This document shows positions 1 through 5,910 of a stretch of 6,620 nt of DNA, one piece after another (positions within the stretch are counted from its first letter, which is position 1; each line of letters starts with the position of its first letter). The stretch lies in contig JABIFK010000861.1 in assembly GCA_018650745.1 (NCBI GenBank), positions 1-6,620 on the forward strand, given 5' to 3'. The position numbers were made by a program, and so were the translations under genes. The stretch comes from Candidatus Latescibacterota bacterium (GTDB taxonomy: Bacteria; Latescibacterota; UBA2968). The notes below the pieces were generated by a model. The model did not search any database and was not told the origin of the DNA. It was given only the letters and a program-made list of their open reading frames with translations.

Positions 1-1
1 C

Positions 2-637
2 GAAGACTTAGCGGGGTATTATGCACAAATAGAGAACCTCGACGCCAACCTCGGGCGCATATTGGACACCCTTGAAGCAGAGGGCATGGCCGAGAACACC
101 CATGTCATCTTCTTCTCTGACCACGGCGACTCCCACGGTTCACACGGACACTTTAGAAAAAGCAATCCCTATGAAGAAGCCGTGCGCATTCCCTGCATCG
201 TTTTACCCGCAGGTGGACATCGCGTGCAAGAACAAAGCAATGCCCCTTTCAACCATGTCGATTTTGCGCCCACTTCGCTCGGTCTCTGTGGCATTGATGT
301 GCCCAACTGGATGGAAGGCACCGACTTTTCCCACCACGTCATAACCGACCGCCCCACACCCCAAGAAGAACCCACCTCGGCCTACATTCAACAGTGTGTG
401 CGCAAGCGGTTCCAAAGTGTGAACCGAACATGGCGTGGTATTCGCACCAACGACGGTTGGAAATACATCTGCCTCGAAGGCCAACCGTTGGTCCTTTTTG
501 ACCTCAACGAAGACCCTTACGAAACCCTCAACCTCGCATTTCTCGATACCCACAACGACAAACGAGAAGAACTACAAAGTGAACTTGCCGCTTGGATCGA
601 AAAAACGGGTGATACATTCACTTTGCCAGAGGTATGA
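2..637 (+). CDS. Sulfatase (S1 family), C-terminal part, 5' truncated by window edge
   Basis: The frame is open from base 2 to a TGA at 635-637, giving 211 codons with no start in view; S1 sulfatases usually run about 450-550 residues, so roughly half is missing to the left. Sulfatases hydrolyse sulfate esters, normally in the periplasm or outside the cell. The visible part has the family hallmarks: the Y-x-x-x-I-E-x-L-D helix before the core strand (bases 20-43), FFSDHGD with the metal-ligand Asp-His pair at 119-124, then a Lys in F-R-K-S-N-P-Y-E-E (158-160) that matches the conserved substrate/catalytic Lys, then R-I-P-C-I-V. The C-terminal subdomain follows with R-G-I-R-T, W-K-Y-I and L-F-D-L-N-E-D-P-Y-E-T-L-N-L-A (498-542). 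The formylglycine Cys/Ser motif lies upstream of the window, so activity and substrate cannot be judged. The next gene is 382 nt away, so it is probably not co-transcribed with what follows. Confidence 0.93.
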   Translation, partial: EDLAGYYAQIENLDANLGRILDTLEAEGMAENTHVIFFSDHGDSHGSHGHFRKSNPYEEAVRIPCIVLPAGGHRVQEQSNAPFNHVDFAPTSLGLCGIDVPNWMEGTDFSHHVITDRPTPQEEPTSAYIQQCVRKRFQSVNRTWRGIRTNDGWKYICLEGQPLVLFDLNEDPYETLNLAFLDTHNDKREELQSELAAWIEKTGDTFTLPEV

Positions 638-769
638 TACGATTTATTGGGTGTTTGCAAAAAAATGAACGAGACGAAAAACAAGAGATGAAAAACAAAC
701 GCCCTCCATATGGCCTACAGAGAGCATTTTGTGTCAACACATATCTCTTAATTGATAATTGGTTTATTG

Positions 770-796
770 CAACCATTTGGTTGTTTTCAACAACCA
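770..796 (+). repeat. Overlapping inverted repeats forming two mutually exclusive hairpins
   Basis: Bases 778-785 (TGGTTGTT) are perfectly complementary to 789-796 (AACAACCA), an 8-bp stem with a 3-nt loop. The same TGGTTG at 778-783 is also perfectly complementary to CAACCA at 770-775, with a 2-nt spacer. The element therefore reads CAACCA / TGGTTG / AACAACCA, and the middle arm can pair with only one flank at a time. No T-run follows on either side, so it is not a standard intrinsic terminator. It could be an operator, an mRNA leader structure or chance in AT-rich DNA; function is unknown. Confidence 0.45.
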
Positions 797-1008
797 GAGC
801 AATCAATATATTTCATATAAAAAATGCTGAAAGCCATTGAATCTTCATCAACCACAGTCTAAACATACGTAGATAAACCTATTCCAAGACACATAAACCA
901 GTAATTATGCCACCTGTTTCTGAATGAGTAAACGCACTTTCAGATGGCCCTCTTTTTGCGGTATGGTTATATCTGTATTCCGTATAGATTGCGTAATCAT
1001 CTCATATT

Positions 1009-1012
1009 GGAG
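1009..1012 (+). promoter_or_regulatory. Shine-Dalgarno GGAG deciding the start of protein A
   Basis: GGAG lies 7 nt before the ATG at 1020. It favours this start over an in-frame ATG at 924, which has no such element and would place a 32-residue extension with no signal-peptide character in front of a good signal peptide. Confidence 0.75.
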
Positions 1013-1019
1013 ATCGCAT

Positions 1020-2762
1020 ATGTTCAAAAGATTGATTTTATCCATCCTTTTCTGCCTCGTGGCTTTGAAAACCGCAAACGCGCAACAGACCGCAGAGCAA
1101 ATGGCAGAGCCGTTAAAGCACAAAAACAAAGTGTATGTTGATGACGAAAGAAGCATGGTCTTTTGGCCCATGGCACTGCCCATGTGGATACGTCTGTCAC
1201 CCTCACCAGAACCCGATGCCCCCTCGTATTTGTTACCCAAAATAGCACGTAACGCCACCATGGATACAGCAGCTTATAAAGAAGAAGGTATCCGACTTGA
1301 TATCACAGGTCGTCAGTATATCAGATGGTTTAATTTTGTGACCAAAGATACCATTAGCTTGGGCTTTAACTCGGATGGTACGCCACCTCGAATTGATACA
1401 CAGTTTAAAAACGCACCCAAATTTGAACAACAAGATCGCACTTTTTATGGTCAGGGACTGGCAGTGACTCTGACGCCAACCGATGGGGAAGGAGCAGGTG
1501 TAGCAGGAACCTATGTGTCGATAGATGGCGCACCCTTCGAACCCTACCAAGACCCCATGTTGTTTGCCGCTGAAAAAGACTACAACCTGCGATTTTATGC
1601 TGTTGACCAGGTCGGATATGCCAGTGAACCCCAAACAGTTATTTTCACTGTTGATTTGACAGCACCCGTTTCTCGTCATGAAACTCTGGGCAATTATCTG
1701 GAAAATATTCTTTCATCAGAAGCATCCATCCGCCTCACCAGCAGCGACAAAGGAACCTCCGCACAGATATTCTCTCATTTTGACGACCCATCGACCAGCC
1801 AATCCTATCGCAGTCAACCATTATCCCTCAATCAGTTACCAGACGGTGAACATGTTCTAACCTACTATGCCGAAGATCAGGTCAAGAACCGAGAACCCAA
1901 CAATGTGTTTACCTTTTATCTCGACAAAACACCCCCCGAGGTCACACATACGATAAAAGGTGATCATCACATTGTGGATGATAAAATTTACGTTTCAACA
2001 CGAACGCGGATTGGGCTTGCTGCAACCGATAATAAAATAGGCGTCGACCACATCGAATACCAAATCAATCAAGGCGCCTTCGAGAAATACACCGCACCCA
2101 TTTCTATTCCCACAAAAGTGACCACCACAGCTTTTGAATATCGCGCCACAGATCGATTAAAAAATGAAAGTAAAAGCAACAAATTGTCTATTCACATGGA
2201 TAATGAAACACCCAAAACCAGTCTGTCATTTACCGGACCACATTTTGAGCAACGTGGAAAAATCTGGGTAACCCAAAAAACGCGCATTTCAATTTCAAGC
2301 ACAGACGCGCAATCTGATGTTCAAAATATCTACTATCGTATGGGCGCAGAACACACTTATTCTGAGCCTTTTACAATTGCCAATGAAGGTCCATCGAAGC
2401 TTGTCTATTGGAGCATTGATAATGTCAACAACCAAGAAGAAAAACTTGAAGCGATTCTGGTTGTTGATAACACACCGCCTCAGATTATCGAAACCTTTAG
2501 CATTACCAGCACACATTCAGCCCAAGAAAAGGACGGGGTATCTGCTCCAGCCTACCCTCGTAATACATCTATATTTTTAGGGTCTACAGACGCATCGTCC
2601 AGCACAGTTGGCATTTGGTATAAAATTAACGGTGCAAAAGAACAAGAATATGTCAAACCGCTCAATTTCAAAAATGAAGGACCCTATACAGTCGTGATTC
2701 GCACAAAAGACAGAGTTGAAAATACAACTCAAAAAACAATCCGTTTTGTCATTCAGGACTAA
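1020..2762 (+). CDS. Exported OmpL47-type repeat protein, one cap module plus five repeats ('protein A')
   Basis: The product has 580 residues. Residues 1-21 form a signal peptide (M-F-K-R, a hydrophobic core, A-N-A) with likely cleavage before Gln22; Cys12 is inside the core and lacks a lipobox, so this is not an obvious lipoprotein. Residues ~34-120 are a cap module containing L-P-M-W-I-R-L-S-P-S and ending D-G-T-P-P. Five repeats follow at about 121-213, 214-303, 304-396, 397-484 and 485-580. Each opens with a (T/L)-x-P linker and carries an x-Y-x-I-(N/D)-G-type strand followed by x-Y-x-x-x-D-x-x-x-N, the pattern annotated as 'OmpL47-type beta-barrel domain' after a Leptospira protein. The mature chain has no Cys and ends right after the last strand with no anchor or sorting domain. 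The repeat loops are degenerate relative to protein B. The biochemical role is unknown; a structural or ligand-binding role in the envelope is inference. It is the first gene of a probable three-gene operon. Confidence 0.88.
   Translation: MFKRLILSILFCLVALKTANAQQTAEQMAEPLKHKNKVYVDDERSMVFWPMALPMWIRLSPSPEPDAPSYLLPKIARNATMDTAAYKEEGIRLDITGRQYIRWFNFVTKDTISLGFNSDGTPPRIDTQFKNAPKFEQQDRTFYGQGLAVTLTPTDGEGAGVAGTYVSIDGAPFEPYQDPMLFAAEKDYNLRFYAVDQVGYASEPQTVIFTVDLTAPVSRHETLGNYLENILSSEASIRLTSSDKGTSAQIFSHFDDPSTSQSYRSQPLSLNQLPDGEHVLTYYAEDQVKNREPNNVFTFYLDKTPPEVTHTIKGDHHIVDDKIYVSTRTRIGLAATDNKIGVDHIEYQINQGAFEKYTAPISIPTKVTTTAFEYRATDRLKNESKSNKLSIHMDNETPKTSLSFTGPHFEQRGKIWVTQKTRISISSTDAQSDVQNIYYRMGAEHTYSEPFTIANEGPSKLVYWSIDNVNNQEEKLEAILVVDNTPPQIIETFSITSTHSAQEKDGVSAPAYPRNTSIFLGSTDASSSTVGIWYKINGAKEQEYVKPLNFKNEGPYTVVIRTKDRVENTTQKTIRFVIQD
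1119..2759 (+). repeat. Protein-level repeat unit A: cap + repeats r1-r5
   Basis: Cap at 1119-1379; r1 1380-1658; r2 1659-1928; r3 1929-2207; r4 2208-2471; r5 2472-2759. Boundaries are set at the Pro-containing linker (TPP, TAP, TPP, TPK, TPP) that starts each repeat. Repeat lengths are 88-96 residues. The nearest relatives of each repeat appear to be those at the same position in the two units of protein B, for example r1 with the shared F/Y-Y-A-V-D-Q-V-G core. Confidence 0.75.
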
Positions 2763-2780
2763 TCATCAGTCCTCGCAACC

Positions 2781-2799
2781 CATTGTTTTAGAGACAATG
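2781..2799 (+). promoter_or_regulatory. Small hairpin over the ribosome binding region of protein B
   Basis: CATTGT (2781-2786) is complementary to ACAATG (2794-2799), with the purine-rich TTTAGAG in the loop. The purine stretch AGAGA (2790-2794) is the only Shine-Dalgarno-like sequence for this gene and sits 8 nt before the ATG at 2803. The stem would cover an alternative in-frame ATG at 2797, so 2803 is the preferred start. A 6-bp stem may be chance. Confidence 0.35.
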
Positions 2800-2802
2800 A
2801 TC

Positions 2803-5800
2803 ATGTATAAAAGAATATTTTTGGTGCTGTGTTGTATTTGGGGAATCACTTCAATATCAGCCCAAGAACCTGGCCAATTGGCACCTCCTCATAAACATGA
2901 AAAACGCTTTTATACAAACCCCAAAGGCACGCTGTTTGTTGCACGCAATCTGCCTGTCTATTTGTCTCTGTCGCCCAGTATAAAGGCTGGATCCGATACA
3001 CATTTGCTCAAAAGTGATGCTGAATATACCCATCCCATGTTTCTGGTCGAAGGATTAAACCGCATTGGCAATACAAAAGCAGTCGATCCTAAAACCAAAA
3101 AACCAGTACCGGGAACCGGAGCTTATTTTGAAGTCTATGGAGATGGCATACCTCCAAAAACCACAAGGACATTTTCTCAGGCACATCAACATGAAGACAA
3201 AAACACGATCTTTTTTGGCAAAGTATTGGACTATGCTCTTTCGAGCCAAGATGCTTTGTCGGGTGTTCAGAAAATCTATATATCGATAAATGGTGCTGAG
3301 TTTGAACCCTTTCAAAAAAACGTGACCCATTTCCCACGAGAGTCTTACTATCATGTGCGATATTATGCCGTTGACCAAGTCGGCAATATCGAAGAACCAC
3401 ACGATGACGAATTCTGGATTGATATGACAGCACCTTATACCACATTTTCAATTCAGGGTACATATGCGTTGAATAATTGGTCTTCAGATGTTGAGATTTC
3501 CCTGGCCAGCAGCGACAGCCTTTCGGGTGTTAAAGCTATTTATTATCAATTCGACTTGGGTGAGAAACACCCGTACACAGAGCCCGTAAAGGTGAGAGAC
3601 CTTGAAGAAGGTGAACATGTATTTTACTTTTTTGCTGAAGATCACGTCGACAATGTAGAAACTGCGCAGACGTACACATTCTTTCACGACAGTACTCCAC
3701 CTCAAATTGAAACGTCGATCATTGGCAACCATCATCAATTGGATAACACCATCTATGTTTCCGGCAATGCGCAAATCAAAATGGAGGCGACCGACAATCT
3801 TTCGGGCGTAAGCTCTATTCAATACGCAATGAATAACGGAGAGCAAAAAACCTATAAAGCGCCGTTTTTCTTACCCCCCAAAAGTGGGCTTCATGATGTT
3901 TTTTATCACCTGACGGATAAGGTAGGCAATGTCAGCAAAAAAAGAACACAAAAAGTCTATGTCGATCTCACTGCTCCCAAAACATCTTTTGATTTTTCGG
4001 ATTCCTTTTTTAAAGAGCTTGAGACCTTTGTTATCACCCCGAATGGTGCGATAACACTCAGATCTGTGGATCTGGAATCCGGTATTCGAGAGATAAAATA
4101 CAGCCTAAACGATGGACCACCTGAAATCTATACCGCACCGATTCGTTTTGAGACATTGGGAAAATTTCGTCTCACCTTTTATGCGGAAGACCATGTATCA
4201 AATGTTGAAGAACAGCATGTACTTGACATCAGAGTAGAGCCCGCTACAAACAAAATCACCACACCCGAAGGAATGCTACCGAGCAGTACAAAAGCGTGGT
4301 TCAACAAAAACGGGCAACTCATTGGCCCAACCGGATTACCCTTTTATTTGTATATTTCGGCATCTCCTGAAAGTACGGCCGAGACTTTTCTACTCGATCT
4401 GGGGTCTTCAACTTCTCAAGATTCTACAGGATTGTATTTTTCTCAAAAAGGTGAGAACCACATTCAGTTGCACACTTCTGCAGGGCAAGTTGCTGTAAAA
4501 GTGGATATTGATGGTGTGCCACCCATCACACAACCACAGTTTTTAGGTGCTCAAAAAAGTATACAGAACGCCACAACATATTATGGCTCCAATTTGCGCA
4601 TTGCACTATTGGCACAAGATAGCGATAAAGGCGCCCAGGCCGGCCTCAAACAAACATTTTTGGCCATTGATGGATCCGATTTTATTCTTTATCAAGCGCC
4701 TCTTCAAAATTTCTCACGTGAAAAACCATATACCCTACACTATTATTCAACAGATCAAGTCGGCAATGTGGAATCGGTAAAAGAGGAATACTTTACAGTC
4801 GATACGACAATGCCTAAAACGTGGCATACAATCGAAGGTGAGTTTTATGGGCACTTCCTATCCCCCAAGACCGCAATCTCCTTATCGGCGAGTGACAATC
4901 TATCGGGCATTGCGTCCATATACTATGCCTTTGACGATGGCGAAGCACAGCCCTATCGGGGCAAGTTGACGGGCAAAACGCTAAATGCCCTTAGCGATGG
5001 ACGCCACACGTTGCATTATTTTGCCCGCGACAATGTAGGCAATACAGAAGATGCCCAAACATTTGTTTTTCACTTGGATAAAGTACCCCCTGCAGTCAGT
5101 ATCAACATCGAGGGAAATACATTTAAACAACGGGACACGCTTTTTGTAGCAGCAGACAGCCGCATACTGCTAAAAGCAGATGACATATCATTAGAAGCAA
5201 AATCTATTTTATATCAAATAGATGGCGGAACACCCAAAACATTCTCATCGTCTTTTGATTTGCCACAGAATCAAGGCATGCATTCTGTTACATATTACAG
5301 CACAGACATAGTTGGCAATGTCAGTGAAAAAAAGACACAAATGGTATATTTGGACCTTACGCCTCCCAAAACACAATGGGCACTTGAAGGCATGCAGATC
5401 CATGAAAACAACACGCTTTTTATCAATGCAAAAACGTCTGTTCTATTTTCCACAACCGATCAGGGATCAGGGGTCAAACACATTGGATACAAGATAGACA
5501 ATGGTACCCTTAAGACGTATTCACATCCTCTAAGCCTAACCCAACACGGCATACACACAATCACGTATTATGCCACAGATCAGGTTAAGAATACGGAATC
5601 TAATAAGACACTCACCGTATTTGTCGACAAAACTGCACCACAAATTAACCTAACCTATAATGTTGAATCCAAAATGAGCATCGACAAAAAAATACGCGTG
5701 ATTCCTCAAACGGCATTGATTTATATCCAAGCAGAAGAAACGGATACGGCCATTGATAAAATAACGTATTCGATTAATGGTGGCAGAGTGCAACTCTATC

Positions 5801-5910
5801 GCAAACCGCTGTCTAATTTCAAAAAAGGGGAAACCTTAAAAATCAAAATCATGGCAACGGACCGGCTTGAGAACCTCAGCAAAAAGGAGATCTCTTTGTG
5901 GGTCGAATAA
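2803..5910 (+). CDS. Exported OmpL47-type repeat protein with a duplicated cap-plus-repeats architecture ('protein B')
   Basis: The product has 1035 residues, counted from the ATG at 2803; an ATG at 2797 in the same frame is possible and adds two residues. Residues 1-20 form a signal peptide ending S-I-S-A with Gln21 as first mature residue. Unit 1 comprises a cap (~30-115) and repeats at 116-208, 209-297, 298-389 and 390-480. Unit 2 comprises a second cap (~487-571) and repeats at 572-668, 669-760, 761-852, 853-943 and 944-1035. Repeats carry the OmpL47-type pattern: a D-x-x-S-G-(V/I) loop, an I-x-Y-x-(I/F/L)-(N/D)-x-G strand, x-H-x-x-x-Y-x-x-x-D-x-V-G-N, and a V-D-x-T-x-P linker. The mature protein has no Cys, no C-terminal anchor and no recognisable type IX secretion C-terminal domain; the last residues are simply the final strand. 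It starts 40 nt after protein A and overlaps the downstream sensor gene by 13 nt. Function is unknown; envelope scaffold, ligand binding or partner of the sensor are all inference. Confidence 0.9.
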   Translation: MYKRIFLVLCCIWGITSISAQEPGQLAPPHKHEKRFYTNPKGTLFVARNLPVYLSLSPSIKAGSDTHLLKSDAEYTHPMFLVEGLNRIGNTKAVDPKTKKPVPGTGAYFEVYGDGIPPKTTRTFSQAHQHEDKNTIFFGKVLDYALSSQDALSGVQKIYISINGAEFEPFQKNVTHFPRESYYHVRYYAVDQVGNIEEPHDDEFWIDMTAPYTTFSIQGTYALNNWSSDVEISLASSDSLSGVKAIYYQFDLGEKHPYTEPVKVRDLEEGEHVFYFFAEDHVDNVETAQTYTFFHDSTPPQIETSIIGNHHQLDNTIYVSGNAQIKMEATDNLSGVSSIQYAMNNGEQKTYKAPFFLPPKSGLHDVFYHLTDKVGNVSKKRTQKVYVDLTAPKTSFDFSDSFFKELETFVITPNGAITLRSVDLESGIREIKYSLNDGPPEIYTAPIRFETLGKFRLTFYAEDHVSNVEEQHVLDIRVEPATNKITTPEGMLPSSTKAWFNKNGQLIGPTGLPFYLYISASPESTAETFLLDLGSSTSQDSTGLYFSQKGENHIQLHTSAGQVAVKVDIDGVPPITQPQFLGAQKSIQNATTYYGSNLRIALLAQDSDKGAQAGLKQTFLAIDGSDFILYQAPLQNFSREKPYTLHYYSTDQVGNVESVKEEYFTVDTTMPKTWHTIEGEFYGHFLSPKTAISLSASDNLSGIASIYYAFDDGEAQPYRGKLTGKTLNALSDGRHTLHYFARDNVGNTEDAQTFVFHLDKVPPAVSINIEGNTFKQRDTLFVAADSRILLKADDISLEAKSILYQIDGGTPKTFSSSFDLPQNQGMHSVTYYSTDIVGNVSEKKTQMVYLDLTPPKTQWALEGMQIHENNTLFINAKTSVLFSTTDQGSGVKHIGYKIDNGTLKTYSHPLSLTQHGIHTITYYATDQVKNTESNKTLTVFVDKTAPQINLTYNVESKMSIDKKIRVIPQTALIYIQAEETDTAIDKITYSINGGRVQLYRKPLSNFKKGETLKIKIMATDRLENLSKKEISLWVE
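2890..4260 (+). repeat. Protein-level repeat unit B1: cap + repeats r1-r4
   Basis: Cap at 2890-3147; r1 3148-3426; r2 3427-3693; r3 3694-3969; r4 3970-~4242, then a short Thr/Asn-rich linker. All four repeats keep an intact D-x-x-S-G-(V/I) loop. A fifth repeat, present in unit A and unit B2, is absent here, and the next element is a new cap module. Confidence 0.75.
4261..5907 (+). repeat. Protein-level repeat unit B2: second cap + repeats r1-r5
   Basis: Cap at ~4261-4515; r1 4516-4806; r2 4807-5082; r3 5083-5358; r4 5359-5631; r5 5632-5907. The cap repeats the features of the other two caps: G-L-P-F-Y-L-Y-I-S-A-S-P, a following L-L, and the terminal D-G-V-P-P. The r2 repeat has S-D-G-R-H-T-L-H-Y-F, matching the G-E-H-V segment of r2 in the other units. 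Only r2 and r4 keep the D-x-x-S-G-(V/I) loop. Confidence 0.75.
5884..5889 (+). promoter_or_regulatory. Shine-Dalgarno AAGGAG for the overlapping sensor gene
   Basis: AAGGAG, inside the last codons of protein B, lies 8 nt before the GTG at 5898. It is the strongest ribosome binding site in the window and fixes the non-ATG start of the downstream gene. Its location inside the upstream coding region suggests translational coupling. Confidence 0.8.

Larger units (their letters stand above)
638..1019 (+). other. Intergenic region / probable promoter and leader of the repeat-protein operon
   Basis: This 382-nt stretch is AT-rich (about 32% GC in the sampled line 721-780) and holds no ORF I can support. 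It should contain the 3' end of the sulfatase transcript and the promoter of the gene at 1020. I see no Bacteroidetes-type -7 box (TAnnTTTG) and no good sigma70 pair with correct spacing. There is no canonical intrinsic terminator (GC stem plus immediate T-run). Visible structure consists of the overlapping hairpins at 770-796 and a weak imperfect stem pairing 919-924 with 939-944. Confidence 0.6.

Noticed and set aside
62..637. TTG at 62 as the start of the sulfatase gene
   Set aside because: The frame is open to the left edge and residues before 62 (Y-Y-A-Q-I-E-N-L-D) are conserved sulfatase sequence, so the gene is cut by the window and does not start there.
634..840. 68-codon ORF whose ATG overlaps the sulfatase stop (ATGA)
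   Set aside because: The overlap looks operon-like, but there is no correctly spaced Shine-Dalgarno sequence, the region is AT-rich and low in coding character, and the translation shows no domain, signal peptide or membrane pattern that I recognise.
919..957. Intrinsic terminator from the stem 919-924/939-944 and the T-run at 953-957
   Set aside because: The stem is only 6 bp with a 14-nt loop and the T-run is separated from it by 8 nt, so it does not fit a working terminator.
924..1019. Longer N-terminus for protein A from an in-frame ATG at 924
   Set aside because: It would add 32 residues ahead of a well-formed signal peptide, and it lacks the GGAG that precedes the ATG at 1020.
1..1020. 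Horizontal-transfer boundary between the sulfatase and the repeat operon suggested by GC change
   Set aside because: Sampled lines give about 50% GC in the sulfatase, 38-48% in the repeat genes and 45-52% in the sensor gene, so the shift is modest, does not persist to the right, and can be explained by repeat-protein composition.
2716..2802. Longer N-terminus for protein B from TTG 2716, overlapping protein A
   Set aside because: The added segment is polar and would bury the signal peptide; starts at 2797/2803 put the signal peptide at the N-terminus.
3055..3846. Antisense ORFs within protein B (minus strand 3055-3402, 3089-3463, 3484-3846)
   Set aside because: They mirror the repeat codons of the sense gene, have no ribosome binding sites or recognisable domains, and the plus-strand frame is strongly supported.
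1020..5910. Type IX secretion C-terminal domain or lipoprotein anchor on proteins A or B
   Set aside because: Both proteins end within the final repeat strand and neither signal peptide has a lipobox; Cys in the hydrophobic cores is not preceded by a small residue in the lipobox arrangement.
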